From NCBI GenBank assembly GCA_031262485.1, contig JAISHO010000004.1, positions 1 to 35,687 on the forward strand: 35,687 nucleotides of DNA. Reading direction: 5' to 3'. Positions 7,923-16,684 of the stretch are shown one piece after another (the stretch's first letter is position 1; each line of letters opens with the position of its first letter). The position numbers and the translations under genes were made by a program. Source of the stretch: Propionibacteriaceae bacterium (GTDB lineage: Bacteria > Actinomycetota > Actinomycetes > Propionibacteriales > Propionibacteriaceae). The notes under the pieces are model-generated. The model made no database searches and was not told where the DNA came from. It saw only the letters and a program-made list of their open reading frames with translations.

Positions 7923-8556
7923 AACGGTAGCCGACGTTGCGCACCGTGCCGATGAGCGCCTCGTGCTCAGGACCGAGCTTGGCGCGCAACCGGCGCACAT
8001 GGACGTCGACGGTGCGTGTGCCACCGTAGTAGTCGTAGCCCCACACCTCGGTCAAGAGATGGTCGCGGGTGAAGACCCGCCCCGGGTGCAAAGCGAAATA
8101 TTTGAGCAATTCGAACTCGGTGTACGTCAATTCGAGAAGTTCACCATCGAGAAGGACGGAATAAGCGCCCTCGTCGATCGTCAACCCACCGATCGTGATG
8201 AGATCGCTGCCGGCCTCCGGCGCGGCGACGAGCAAGCGCAAACGGGTCTCATATTCCGACGGCGCGGCGTCGCCGGAGACGAAATCGTCGCAGCCCCACT
8301 CCGCGGAATACACGGGAAATCCCCCCTCGGCGAGGACGAGGAGTCGGGGCACACCGATCCCCGCCGAGCGGAACAGTTGACAGACCGACTTGGCCGCGGC
8401 GAGATCGTGCCGGGCGTCGACGACGACGACGTCGGCCTCCGCCGAGGCCGTCAACACGGAATCCTGGGCAGACATCGTTGTCACTGCGTGGGAGAGCACG
8501 CTGAGAGCGGGAAGACCGTCTCCTGAACGCATCGTCACGAGAAGGACGGAGGCCAT
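7906..8556 (-). CDS. glnR: GlnR, orphan OmpR-type nitrogen regulator
   Basis: A 216-residue response-regulator-like protein. The N-terminal receiver half is atypical: VVVVDARHDL keeps Asp47 but lacks the acidic cluster needed for phosphorylation, as in actinobacterial GlnR. The segment CQLFRSAGIGVPRLLVLAEGG also fits GlnR. The C-terminal winged helix is highly typical (TYTEFELLKYFALHPGRVFT, WGYDYYGGTRTVDVHVRRLR, IGTVRNVGYRF). GlnR controls ammonium assimilation genes such as glnA and amtB in response to nitrogen state without a cognate kinase. No histidine kinase is adjacent. AAGGAGG lies 7 bases before the ATG. The gene has its own 234-bp upstream region with two inverted repeats. Confidence 0.85.
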   Translation of the reverse strand: MASVLLVTMRSGDGLPALSVLSHAVTTMSAQDSVLTASAEADVVVVDARHDLAAAKSVCQLFRSAGIGVPRLLVLAEGGFPVYSAEWGCDDFVSGDAAPSEYETRLRLLVAAPEAGSDLITIGGLTIDEGAYSVLLDGELLELTYTEFELLKYFALHPGRVFTRDHLLTEVWGYDYYGGTRTVDVHVRRLRAKLGPEHEALIGTVRNVGYRFTAKT

Positions 8557-8622
8557 GGTCGTTCCTCCTTCCGCGCGTCACACGCTGATGCCACCCGGGC
8601 GTGACCGCACCGGTGAGAGGAC

Positions 8623-8637
8623 TCTCCCGGAGGGAGA
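8623..8637. promoter_or_regulatory. Perfect inverted repeat upstream of glnR
   Basis: TCTCCC-GGA-GGGAGA, six-base arms around a 3-bp centre, lies 66 bp before the glnR start. It could be an operator or a leader hairpin. Confidence 0.35.
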
Positions 8638-8684
8638 TTACCGAACCAGACCAGCCCGCTCACGCTTTGTTCACCTCGTGGGTG

Positions 8685-8699
8685 GTTGACACCGTCAAC
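8685..8699. promoter_or_regulatory. Perfect inverted repeat in the glnR promoter region
   Basis: GTTGAC-ACC-GTCAAC is a perfect 6-bp inverted repeat. On the minus strand its TTGACG could also serve as a -35 hexamer, so a protein bound here would block or control glnR transcription. The regulator is unknown; it does not obviously match the GlnR box. Confidence 0.4.
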
Positions 8700-8790
8700 G
8701 CGACGACGAGAACCGCCTGCCGACGCCGATGCGATCCTGCGACGGCGCCCAGACCGTCTAGGCGCGACAGTTCACCCAAAGTGTCAGGAT

Positions 8791-9258
8791 TCACTCCTCG
8801 AGGATGAGGGTGACCGGCCCGTCGTTAGTGAGGCTCACCTCCATCATGGCGCCGAAGATCCCCGTCTCGACGTGGGCGCCGAAGCCGCGCAGCGTCTCGA
8901 CGACATGATCGACCAGCGGCTCGGCGACTGGCCCGGGCGCGGCCGCGCTCCATGACGGCCGCCGGCCTTTCCGGGTGTCGGCGTAGAGCGTGAATTGGCT
9001 GATGATGAGCAGGGGAGCGTCGATATCGGAACAGGAGACGGCCTCGCTCCGGTGATCGCCGGCCTCGTCGCCAGGGCGAGTCTCAGGTTCGAGGATGCGC
9101 AGCCGCCAGATCTTTCCGGCCAACTTCTCGGCTTGGGCCAGAGTGTCGCCATGGGTGACGCCGACGAGGACGACGAGCCCGGGCCGCGGCAGCGACCCGA
9201 CGACGTTCCCCGCGACGACGACCTCGGCCCGACTCGCCCGTTGCACGACCATGCGCAT
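8791..9258 (-). CDS. dtd: D-aminoacyl-tRNA deacylase
   Basis: A 155-residue protein matching Dtd throughout. It opens with [13 protein letters not shown], carries the catalytic-pocket motif SQFTLYAD at 87-94, and has a C-terminal NDGPVT at 145-150, the cross-subunit Gly-cisPro-type motif region. It hydrolyses D-amino acids, and glycine mischarged on tRNA-Ala, from tRNAs in the cytoplasm as a homodimer. A stretch at 58-80 ([11 protein letters not shown], then SEAV) is a little longer than in the shortest homologues. The second ATG, 6 bases downstream, is an alternative start. It is probably transcribed alone; the MITE-like element lies just upstream. Confidence 0.93.
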   Translation of the reverse strand: MRMVVQRASRAEVVVAGNVVGSLPRPGLVVLVGVTHGDTLAQAEKLAGKIWRLRILEPETRPGDEAGDHRSEAVSCSDIDAPLLIISQFTLYADTRKGRRPSWSAAAPGPVAEPLVDHVVETLRGFGAHVETGIFGAMMEVSLTNDGPVTLILEE

Positions 9259-9300
9259 GAACCGCCTCCATTCTCGATCGTCAGACCCTGAGTCAGACCA

Positions 9301-9464
9301 CTAGTGGTCTGTCGCGTCTAAATGTTGAGGTTCGGGGTGTTCGGTGGGGTAGCCGGCAAGGCGGAGGAGGAGCCGGTAGTGGACCTACCGGTGACGACGA
9401 CAACGCGGCCGGGTGCCCCACTGGGCGCCACGAATGCAACATTTTAGGCGCGACGGACCACTAG
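9301..9464. mobile_element. MITE-like long imperfect palindrome
   Basis: The two ends are near-perfect inverted copies. The left end is CTAGTGGTCTGTCGCGTCTA (9301 on), continuing to TGTTG. The right end read on the minus strand is CTAGTGGTCCGTCGCGCCTA, continuing to TGTTG. That is about 27 bp with two substitutions and one indel. The complementarity continues inward (GTGGGG..CCGGC paired with GCCGG..CCCCAC) down to a CCGGTAG-TGGAC-CTACCGG tip, so the whole 164 bp can fold as one hairpin. CTAG at both outer ends may be a target duplication, leaving a 156-bp element. No transposase is present. This is a non-autonomous element or the relic of an insertion sequence between dtd and a small membrane protein gene. 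Confidence 0.65.
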
Positions 9465-9474
9465 AATGCCTTCT

Positions 9475-9594
9475 ATGGCAGATGCGGTCTATTGGAGCCT
9501 GGTGACGATCGTCGTCGTGCTCGGCCTGCTCGTCCTCGTCGCGCTGTGGCGGATCATCGCCGCCGCGCGCCGCGACGACGACCCCATCGTCTGA
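9475..9594 (+). CDS. Small single-pass membrane protein (39 aa)
   Basis: Starts MADAVYWSLVTIVVVLGLLV, continues LVALWRIIAAARRDDDPIV, then TGA. It has one clear transmembrane helix (residues ~7-27) with a basic then acidic cytoplasmic-type tail (RIIAAARRDDD). Codon use is like the neighbouring high-GC genes. There is no strong ribosome binding site, and it begins only 10 bp after the MITE-like element, so the element may have displaced its promoter. The next gene, a nitrobindin-like protein, starts 43 bp downstream. Function unknown. Confidence 0.55.
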   Translation: MADAVYWSLVTIVVVLGLLVLVALWRIIAAARRDDDPIV

Positions 9595-9637
9595 CCGCCC
9601 CCACACCATTTCATCCCACTCACCGCAAGGACATCCC

Positions 9638-10138
9638 ATGGCTTTCGAGATCCCCGCCGATCTACCCACCGATCTGTGGCCGATGGCGTGGATGATCGGG
9701 CATTGGGAGGGTAGCGGGCACGGCCACGACCCGGCCACGAACGAGGATTTCACCTACGCCGCGACGGTCGATTTCGCTGAGAACGGATCACCCTACCTTC
9801 ACTACATGATGCAGCTGTTCCGCACCGACGAGGCGGGCCAACCGATCGCCGCCCTCGGCATGGAAACGGGATTCTGGCGCCCCACCGATGACGGTCAGAT
9901 CGAGGCCATCATCGCCCAACCCGAGGGTGTCGCGGAGATCTACGTCGGTCGAGCCGACGGCGCCAAGATCGAACTGACGACCGACGTCGTCGCTCGCACC
10001 GTCACCGCCGACATCGCCTCGACCGGCGGCCATCGGCTTTACGGCAACGTTGAATCCGACCTCATGTTCACCTACGATCGCGGCACCGAGGCGAGCGAGC
10101 TACAGCCTTATCTCTGGGCTCGCCTCAAGCGCGCCTGA
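9638..10138 (+). CDS. Nitrobindin-like / FABP-like beta-barrel protein (DUF1794 family)
   Basis: A 166-residue protein with the family signature MIGHWEGSGHG at 19-29 (GxWxGxG) and a ten-strand barrel pattern throughout. Nitrobindins bind ferric heme and react with NO or peroxynitrite; the axial ligand is a histidine about ten residues from the C terminus. The corresponding segment here is LQPYLWARLKRA, which puts Tyr158 at that place. This suggests altered or absent heme binding. AAGGA precedes the ATG. It is followed after 14 bp by ygfZ, a common actinobacterial pairing. Family assignment is good; heme function is doubtful. Confidence 0.8.
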   Translation: MAFEIPADLPTDLWPMAWMIGHWEGSGHGHDPATNEDFTYAATVDFAENGSPYLHYMMQLFRTDEAGQPIAALGMETGFWRPTDDGQIEAIIAQPEGVAEIYVGRADGAKIELTTDVVARTVTADIASTGGHRLYGNVESDLMFTYDRGTEASELQPYLWARLKRA

Positions 10139-10152
10139 TCGGAAGGGGAACG

Positions 10153-11340
10153 ATGGCCGAAGTGCTCGTGCCCGACGGCGTCGATGCGGGCGCGCCCTGG
10201 CATCACGGCGCGCCCCTAGCCGAGCAACGCCATCTCGACTCCGATGGGATCGTCGATCTGGCGAGGCGAGACGTCCTCGTCATCACCGGCGCCGATCGCC
10301 GCCGCCACCTGCACACCCTGTCGACCGGCGACCTCGCCGATCTGAAACCGGGGCAAGCCGCCTCGGCTTTCTTCCTCGACCCGGCCGGACACATTCTCTT
10401 CTCCTTCTCCCTCGTCGAGACCGGCACGGCGATCTGGGGGTGGACGGAGCCGGGCCAGGGCGAAGCGCTGGCCGAGCACATCGACCGGCTCACCTTCCGC
10501 CTCGATGTGACAGCGACCCCACGCCCCGACGTCGCGTTGCTGTGGAAAGCTGGCCCGCCGCCAGGAGACGGTGAGGACAGCGCCGCACGACCGGCTGACG
10601 CCGGCGACCCCGTCGAGGAGACGACGGCCGATGGGGGAGCGGGGATTCCCGACGCTGGGATCACCCGGACCGGGCCGGATTCCCTCGGCGGGCACGAATG
10701 GTTCATCCCCCGTCAGCATCTCGCCGCTCGGATGACGGAGGGATTCCCGGTCGGGCTGTGGGGGTGGGAAGCGCGACGGATCGCCGCCGGGATCGCCCGC
10801 GTCGGGCTCGACACCGACGCCCGAACGATTCCCAACGAACTCGGCGTGCCCTCGCCCGCCGTCAGCTTGACCAAGGGGTGCTATCCAGGTCAGGAGGTGG
10901 TGGCTCGGGTCCACCATCTCGGCCGCCCGCCCCGGCGCCTCGTCCGCCTCCTCTTCGACGGCAGCGACGACGCCATCCCTCAACCATGTACGCCGTTACT
11001 TCGTGGAGAACCGGGCGGCGAGGCGGTCGTGGGCCGCCTCGGCTCCGCCGCCCACCACGCTCGGCTCGGACTCATCGGATTGGCGCTGGTCAAACGCGAT
11101 CTGCCGGACGACGCGCTGCTGAGCCTCGGTTCTAAGGAAGAGTCTGACGGCGCCGCAGAGCAGGGGAGCGCGGGGATGGTGTGCGCGATCGAACCGCTTG
11201 TCGCCGCCGACGCCGGTCTGCACTTCCGCCCCGACCCCGATCTCGTCTCCCCGGCGCCCCGACGCGCCGGAAGTCTCTCACTAGGGATGACGACAGCTGG
11301 TGTGGCCAAGCCCGGCATCACCATTCAACGAGGCCGCTGA
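10153..11340 (+). CDS. ygfZ: YgfZ/GcvT-domain folate-binding protein
   Basis: A 395-residue protein with the YgfZ signature KGCYPGQEVVARVHHLG at about residues 239-255 and an N-terminal GcvT-like fold (ITGADRRRHLHTLSTGDLAD). YgfZ supports folate-dependent maturation or repair of Fe-S enzymes such as MiaB. A Pro/Gly/Asp-rich insertion (residues ~135-178, containing GEDSAARPADAGD and TTADGGAG) splits the middle and is probably disordered. GGAAGGGGA lies just before the ATG. It forms an operon with the nitrobindin-like gene and ends 38 bp from the convergent typA. Confidence 0.9.
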   Translation: MAEVLVPDGVDAGAPWHHGAPLAEQRHLDSDGIVDLARRDVLVITGADRRRHLHTLSTGDLADLKPGQAASAFFLDPAGHILFSFSLVETGTAIWGWTEPGQGEALAEHIDRLTFRLDVTATPRPDVALLWKAGPPPGDGEDSAARPADAGDPVEETTADGGAGIPDAGITRTGPDSLGGHEWFIPRQHLAARMTEGFPVGLWGWEARRIAAGIARVGLDTDARTIPNELGVPSPAVSLTKGCYPGQEVVARVHHLGRPPRRLVRLLFDGSDDAIPQPCTPLLRGEPGGEAVVGRLGSAAHHARLGLIGLALVKRDLPDDALLSLGSKEESDGAAEQGSAGMVCAIEPLVAADAGLHFRPDPDLVSPAPRRAGSLSLGMTTAGVAKPGITIQRGR

Positions 11341-11378
11341 ATCTCCTTCACCTGACGTCGATCCTCTATCGGACTGCC

Positions 11379-13244
11379 TCAGCTGGCGTTCTTGACCTTG
11401 GCCCGGCTCCGCGCCCGCGTGTGGCCGGACAACTCGACCTTCCGCAAACGGATCTCTCCGGGGGTGACCTCGAGGCATTCGTCCTCACGGCAGAACTCGA
11501 GGGCCTGCTCCAAGCTGAGGGTGCGCGGCGGGACGAGCCGTTCGAGTTCCTCGCCGGTCGAGGAGCGCATGTTCGTCAGCTTCTTCTCTTTGGTCGGGTT
11601 GACGTCCATGTCCTCCGGGCGTGGGTTCTCGCCGATGATCATGCCCTCGTAGACCTCGGCGCCGGGCCCGATGAACAAGGTGCCGCGATCCTGGAGGTTG
11701 AACAGGGCGTAGCTCGTGGCCGCCCCGAGGCGGTCGGCGACAAGCGAGCCGGTCGGGCGCAACCGTAAATCGCCGGCCCACGGCTCATAGCCGTCGAAGA
11801 CATGGTTCATGATGCCGGTGCCACGCGTCTCCGTGAGGAACTCGGTGCGCAAGCCGATGAGGCCACGGGCCGGAATGGTGTATTCGATCCGGGCCCACCC
11901 GGTGCCATGGTTGACCATCTGCTCGAGGCGCCCCTTGCGCAACCCGAACAACTGGGTGACGACGCCGACATAATCCTCCGGCACGTCGGTCGTCACCCGT
12001 TCCATCGGCTCGTGCAGCTTCCCCTCGATGATCCGCGTGACGACCTGAGGCTTGCCGACCGTCAATTCGAAATTCTCCCGCCGCATCATCTCGACGAGGA
12101 CGGCCAGCTGCAACTCGCCGCGCCCCTGGACCTCCCAGGTGTCGGGGCGCTCCGTCGGTTGCACGCGAATGGAGACGTTGCCGATGAGTTCTTGATCGAG
12201 ACGGTTCTTGACGAGGCGGGCGGTGAGATTCTTCCCGCTCTTGCCGGCCAGCGGGGAGGTGTTGATCCCGATCGTCACCGAGATCGACGGCTCATCGACA
12301 TGGATGAGCGGCAAGGGCCTCGGATCGGCCGGGTCGGACAACGTCTCACCGATCGTGATCTCGGGGATTCCGGCGATCGCGACGATGTCGCCTGGTCCGG
12401 CGCTGTCGGCCGACACCCGATCCAGCGCCTCCGTCATGAGCAACTCGGAGAGCTTGACGTTGCTGATCGTGCCATCGGCCTTGCACCAGGCCACCGTCTG
12501 CCCGCGGGTCAGGGTGCCGTTGACGATCCGGCACAACGCCAACCGGCCGAGATAGGGGGAGGCGTCAAGGTTGGTGACATGGGCTTGGAGAGGGAAATCC
12601 TCGATGAAGACCGGCGCGGGGATGGATTCGAAGATCGTCGTGAAGAGCGGTTCGAGATTCTCCGAGTTCGGCATCTCGCCATCGGCCGGGGCGGTCAAGG
12701 AGGCCCGACCGGCCTTGGCCGAGCAGTAGACGATGGGGAAATCGAGCAGCTCGGCGTCGCTGTCGTCGATGAGATCCATGAAGAGGGCGTACGTCTCGTC
12801 GATCACCTCGGCGATCCGGGCGTCGGGGCGATCGACCTTGTTGATGACGACGATGATGGGCAGTTTCTTAGCCAGAGCCTTGCGCAGGACGAAACGGGTT
12901 TGCGGGAGCGGCCCCTCGGAGGCGTCGACGAGCAGGAGAGCGCCGTCGACCATCTCCAGACCCCGCTCGACCTCGCCGCCGAAATCGGCGTGGCCCGGGG
13001 TGTCGATGATGTTGATGGTGATGGGCTGGCCGGCCGCGTCGACGTGGCGCACCGCGGTGTTCTTGGCCAGGATCGTGATGCCCTTCTCGCGCTCGAGATC
13101 CATCGAGTCGAGCACCCGGCTCTCGACGTCCTGGTTGGCGCGGAAGGCGCCTGACTGCCACAACATCGCGTCGACCAACGTCGTCTTGCCATGATCGACG
13201 TGGGCGATGATGGCGACGTTGCGCAGGTCTGGGCGTTGGGGCAT
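11379..13244 (-). CDS. typA: Ribosome-associated GTPase TypA/BipA
   Basis: A 621-residue translational GTPase of normal length. G1 is AHVDHGKTT. The switch I region has [11 protein letters not shown]3 is [15 protein letters not shown]4 is [12 protein letters not shown]-like domains III and V follow, then the BipA-specific C-terminal domain ([34 protein letters not shown]). BipA binds the 70S ribosome and aids 50S assembly and translation under stress or cold. GAGGAGA is 6 bases before the ATG. A single-gene transcript is likely, with a candidate promoter at 13360-13387 and a small leader hairpin. Confidence 0.95.
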   Translation of the reverse strand: MPQRPDLRNVAIIAHVDHGKTTLVDAMLWQSGAFRANQDVESRVLDSMDLEREKGITILAKNTAVRHVDAAGQPITINIIDTPGHADFGGEVERGLEMVDGALLLVDASEGPLPQTRFVLRKALAKKLPIIVVINKVDRPDARIAEVIDETYALFMDLIDDSDAELLDFPIVYCSAKAGRASLTAPADGEMPNSENLEPLFTTIFESIPAPVFIEDFPLQAHVTNLDASPYLGRLALCRIVNGTLTRGQTVAWCKADGTISNVKLSELLMTEALDRVSADSAGPGDIVAIAGIPEITIGETLSDPADPRPLPLIHVDEPSISVTIGINTSPLAGKSGKNLTARLVKNRLDQELIGNVSIRVQPTERPDTWEVQGRGELQLAVLVEMMRRENFELTVGKPQVVTRIIEGKLHEPMERVTTDVPEDYVGVVTQLFGLRKGRLEQMVNHGTGWARIEYTIPARGLIGLRTEFLTETRGTGIMNHVFDGYEPWAGDLRLRPTGSLVADRLGAATSYALFNLQDRGTLFIGPGAEVYEGMIIGENPRPEDMDVNPTKEKKLTNMRSSTGEELERLVPPRTLSLEQALEFCREDECLEVTPGEIRLRKVELSGHTRARSRAKVKNAS

Positions 13245-13272
13245 CGACGATCTCCTCGGGCGAACTCACAGG

Positions 13273-13287
13273 GCGCTCATGGAGCGC
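13273..13287. repeat. Leader hairpin upstream of typA
   Basis: GCGCTC-ATG-GAGCGC, a perfect 6-bp inverted repeat 28 bp before the typA start codon, inside the expected 5' UTR. It may influence mRNA folding; nothing more can be said. Confidence 0.3.
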
Positions 13288-13359
13288 AAACCTGGTCGAG
13301 TCTACCCCGCCCGTCCCAGGTTAAGCGCCGGCCCCCTCCTCCGATGATAAGGGGAAATG

Positions 13360-13387
13360 ATTGTACTTATTTGATGGTGTCCACAAA
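13360..13387 (-). promoter_or_regulatory. Candidate typA promoter
   Basis: Minus strand: TTTGTG (13387-13382) as -35, a 16-nt spacer and TACAAT (13365-13360) as -10, in an AT-rich pocket between typA and the end of the tad operon. This gives a leader of about 110 nt. The -10 is good, the -35 weak. Confidence 0.4.
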
Positions 13388-13443
13388 GACGGAACAAGAC
13401 AGGCCATGGGCCCGACGGCGCCCTGACCCCGGGGGAGCCGTGA

Positions 13444-14340
13444 TCACAGGCCGAGCGACATCGACAGCAGGGAGGGGCCGACGAGGATGGCGAGGAAGAC
13501 GATGCCGAGAGCGGAGACCGGGATCGACATCTTCTCGCTCGCCTCATTGGCCTGAGCCAACTCGTCGGTCAGGAGGGCGGCGCGCATGCTGGCGGTCCGA
13601 GCGCGCAACATGCGATAGATCTGGGCGCCCTCCGAGCCGGCCACTCGCATGATGTCGGCGATATCGGCCAACTCGGGCAACTCGAGGCGTTCGGCCAGGG
13701 CTTTGAGGCCCTCCCAGGGCGGTTCGCCGGCCCAGGTCGCATGCGTGAGGGTCTCGCCGATGAGCCGGAAGGCCCACGAGTCGCCGATCTGGGCGGCCGT
13801 CTCCAAAGCCTGTCGTGGCCCCGAGCCGCAGGCCCGTTCGAGGGCGACGAGGTCGATGTAGGCGCTGAGCGCCCGGGTGAACTCGACCCGGGCGGCGGCC
13901 GCCTCCTGAGCGACGCTGAGATCGGGCAGGACGAAGAACAGCCCGGCCAGCGCCACGGTCGCGACGACCGGCACGCCCCACGGCGCCGGGGCGCCCATCA
14001 GAGCGAGGATTGAGAGGAGGACGCCGGGGGCGATGAGGCCGACGATGGCGCAGCCGACTTTCCGCCCGAGGAAGACGGCTGGGGTCAGCCCGAGAAGAGC
14101 GAGATCGCTGGCGGGCACAGGGCGGATCCGGGCCGGGAGATGACGCAAGGCCCACGCCCCGAGCCGATCGGAGGCGGTCGAAGCTGTCAGCGTCGTCGAC
14201 GCGACGGGGGCGGCGCCGGGGGCGAGGCGGCGCAAGGCGTCGGTGAGATCGGCGTGGACCGGGCGAAAGCGCACCAGGAGGAGAAAGAAGCCGCATCCGG
14301 CGATGAGTCCGCCGAGCAGAGACAGTTGCAAACCGGTCAT
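13444..14340 (-). CDS. tadC: TadC-like type II secretion F-domain membrane protein
   Basis: A 298-residue inner-membrane protein with hydrophobic segments near the N terminus, the middle (a pair at ~105-140) and the C terminus (VSALGIVFLAILVGPSLLSM), flanking a T2SF/GspF-like cytoplasmic domain. That domain is visible as FTRALSAYIDLVALERACGS and LPELADIADIMRVAGSEGAQ. With TadB it forms the platform on which the TadA ATPase works. The start overlaps the tadB stop by 4 bp (ATGA). It is the last gene of the operon; no strong terminator is seen downstream. Confidence 0.85.
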   Translation of the reverse strand: MTGLQLSLLGGLIAGCGFFLLLVRFRPVHADLTDALRRLAPGAAPVASTTLTASTASDRLGAWALRHLPARIRPVPASDLALLGLTPAVFLGRKVGCAIVGLIAPGVLLSILALMGAPAPWGVPVVATVALAGLFFVLPDLSVAQEAAAARVEFTRALSAYIDLVALERACGSGPRQALETAAQIGDSWAFRLIGETLTHATWAGEPPWEGLKALAERLELPELADIADIMRVAGSEGAQIYRMLRARTASMRAALLTDELAQANEASEKMSIPVSALGIVFLAILVGPSLLSMSLGL

Positions 14341-15206
14341 CGTCGTTCGCCTGGTTCCGAAGCCGCCTCGGCGAGGGGAGTGAGCAGGCGGGGGACTGGT
14401 CGGCCCTGGGCCATCCGACGCATCCAGAGCAAGACGGCGAGATAGGCCGCGATCAACCCGATGAAAACGATTTGCCCGATCGGGGTGCGATAGGGATCGG
14501 CGTAATCGCCGGCCAGGAAGAGGCCGAGGAGGACGACGGCGGTGATGAGGGTCACCCAGCGCGCCGTCGCCCGGGGTTTGGCCTGATCGGCCTCGATTTG
14601 GCGGCGGGCCCGCACATCGTCGGCCACGGCTGCGGCGAGGCTTTCAAGGATCTGGGCCAAGCCGGCGCCGCGACGCTGGGCGCCGAGGAGGAGATTGAGC
14701 GCGATGAGGTCGCCGGTCGCGTCGTCGAGGTCGTCGGCGAAGGCGCGGATCGCTGCGGCGGTCGTCCACCGGGCGCGCAACCGGGCGATGAGCCGCATGA
14801 CGGCCGGGCGGATCGCCTCCGGGGTGGAGTGGGCCGTCGAGATGATGGCCTGTTCCAGCCCGGCGCCGGCGGTGAGGATGCCGGCCAGGGAACGCGTCCA
14901 TTCCTCCATCGCCTCGAGGGTCTCGACGGGCGCTTGCGACGACGGGGAGAGGAGGAAGGGCAAGACGACGAAGGCCGCTGGGGCCAGCACGAGCGCGGCC
15001 ACCCACCCCGTGACGAGGGCGATGACGATCCCGCAGGCGAACCCGGCCCCGGCCAGAACCAGGGTGCGCCGTTGAAGGAGGACTCGCCCCGGACTAGGGC
15101 GGCGAGCGGGGCGGATGACCGGTTCGCGGCCGATGGCGCCCCAGACGATAGCGAGGACACCCGCTGCCAGGAGCGCGCCGCCCGCCCCGGCGACCAACGG
15201 GTTCAT
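14337..15206 (-). CDS. tadB: TadB-like type II secretion F-domain membrane protein
   Basis: A 289-residue membrane protein: an N-terminal helix, a hydrophobic pair at ~55-90, a GspF-like cytoplasmic domain (MEEWTRSLAGILTAGAGLEQ, RRGAGLAQILESLA) and two C-terminal helices (WVTLITAVVLLGLFLAG, IVFIGLIAAYLAVLLW). It partners TadC as the membrane platform of the Tad machine. The start ATG at 15206 overlaps the tadA stop (ATGA). A longer open frame upstream is antisense or frame shadow of tadA and is not used. Confidence 0.85.
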   Translation of the reverse strand: MNPLVAGAGGALLAAGVLAIVWGAIGREPVIRPARRPSPGRVLLQRRTLVLAGAGFACGIVIALVTGWVAALVLAPAAFVVLPFLLSPSSQAPVETLEAMEEWTRSLAGILTAGAGLEQAIISTAHSTPEAIRPAVMRLIARLRARWTTAAAIRAFADDLDDATGDLIALNLLLGAQRRGAGLAQILESLAAAVADDVRARRQIEADQAKPRATARWVTLITAVVLLGLFLAGDYADPYRTPIGQIVFIGLIAAYLAVLLWMRRMAQGRPVPRLLTPLAEAASEPGERR

Positions 15207-16684
15207 GTTCGGCCCACGATCGACAGCGCGGGCGCTCCCAGCCGGTTCTCCGCCCGGTAGGCGGCCAGATCGAAACCGTGGGCGGTCAGATCGCCGAGAT
15301 GGTCGGGGAAGGTGACCGGGCGGGCCACCCGCTCGCCCGGATCGGCCCAGAACAAGCGGGTCACCGCGTAGCCCCGGGGCAATTCGCCTGGTGTGACGGC
15401 GAGGATTTGGGAGACCCACCGGAACCGTTGGGTTGTTCCGTCGCTCGCCGTCGTCGCGGCCCGCTCGACGAAGACGACGAGATCGATGGTGTCGGCGATG
15501 ACCCGGGTGGCGTAGTCGACGGTGACATGAGGCCCCGCCTCCATGGCGCACGTGATGAGCTTCTGGATCGTCCCTTCGGCGCTGTCGGCGTGTGTGGTCG
15601 ACAACGAGCCGGAGCCCGATTGCATGGCCTTGACCATGGCGAGCACCTCCGCCCCGCGGACCTCGCCGACGATCTGGCGAGACAGGTTGAAGCGGAACGA
15701 GTCGTAGAGGGCGTCGTCAAGGGTGAACTCGCCGGCCCGTCGGCCGTCGGCCTCGCGCTCCCCGGAGCCGGGACGAGCCTCCCAGGCGTGGACGATGGGG
15801 TGGCGATCGGTCATCTCGTGGAGGTGGAGCTCGTACTCCGTCTCGAAGGTTCCGATCGCCTCGTCGGGAGGAATCTCGGCGCACAAAGCCCGGATCAGCG
15901 TCGTCTTGCCCGCGCCCTGGGAGCCGGCCACGACGATCGAGCGCCGGGCCCGCACGGCGGCGGCGAGGAGACTGGCGGCCGCGGGAGTGAGAGTCTCGCG
16001 CGCGACGAGATCGTCGAGGGTGACCTCGTGGAGGCGATGGCGCCGGATGACGACGGAGGGCCGGGGCGTCACCCAGGCGACGGCGGCCAGTCGTGCCCCG
16101 CCGTCGAGGCGCAGGTGCAAGCGCGGCTCGGCCTCACTGAAGGAACGAGCGTTGACCTCCGACCGCGAGGCGATGAAACTGAGGAAGTCGATGAGTTCGG
16201 CGTCCGTCTGCGCCACGGCCGGCCCGCGCGTCAGCGAGCCGTCACAACGCTCCAACCAGACGTTGTCGCACCCGGTGACGATGATGTTCTCGATGGTGTC
16301 GTCGTCGACGAGGGGTTGGAGGCGGCCGAGGCGGAAGAGGGCGTCGAAGACGGCTTGGCCCAAGCGGCTTTGGAAGTCGCGCTCCCAGGGGCGTTGGCCC
16401 GACGCCACCGCCTGGGCGGCCGATTCGCTCAAGAGGTCGGCGATGATGGCGCGTCCGAGGGAGTGTTGCTCACCGGCGTCGACCCGATCATGGCCGAGTC
16501 GGCGGCTCAACCGCTCCGAAGCTTGGGCGCGCAATCGGGCGACGAGACTCCATTCGACTGAATGATCCGCCCCACCCGGCGTCGCTGTGGTGACGGCGGC
16601 CCGGCGCGGATCGAGCCGTTGCCAATCCGTCTCGCCCGCCACCGTGAGGGAATCCAGCGCCGGGGCGAGGGCGGGCATCGTCAT
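15203..16684 (-). CDS. tadA: TadA/CpaF-family secretion ATPase
   Basis: A 493-residue type II/IV secretion ATPase. Walker A is GSQGAGKTT at 254-262. The Asp box region has TFETEYELHLHE, Walker B has RQIVGEVRG, and the His box has SLSTTHADSAEG. It has the N-terminal CpaF-type region with IENIIVTGCDNVWLER. It powers assembly of Flp/Tad pili from the cytoplasmic face. Its start overlaps the tadZ stop by 4 bp and its stop overlaps tadB. Family assignment is firm; whether the pilus serves adhesion or DNA uptake is not readable here. Confidence 0.92.
   Translation of the reverse strand: MTMPALAPALDSLTVAGETDWQRLDPRRAAVTTATPGGADHSVEWSLVARLRAQASERLSRRLGHDRVDAGEQHSLGRAIIADLLSESAAQAVASGQRPWERDFQSRLGQAVFDALFRLGRLQPLVDDDTIENIIVTGCDNVWLERCDGSLTRGPAVAQTDAELIDFLSFIASRSEVNARSFSEAEPRLHLRLDGGARLAAVAWVTPRPSVVIRRHRLHEVTLDDLVARETLTPAAASLLAAAVRARRSIVVAGSQGAGKTTLIRALCAEIPPDEAIGTFETEYELHLHEMTDRHPIVHAWEARPGSGEREADGRRAGEFTLDDALYDSFRFNLSRQIVGEVRGAEVLAMVKAMQSGSGSLSTTHADSAEGTIQKLITCAMEAGPHVTVDYATRVIADTIDLVVFVERAATTASDGTTQRFRWVSQILAVTPGELPRGYAVTRLFWADPGERVARPVTFPDHLGDLTAHGFDLAAYRAENRLGAPALSIVGRT

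Noticed and set aside
11802-13154. Plus-strand open frame of 450 codons
   Set aside because: Antisense to typA, whose GTPase motifs are all intact.
15278-16561. Plus-strand open frame of 427 codons
   Set aside because: Antisense to tadA; composition only reflects reverse complement of high-GC codons.
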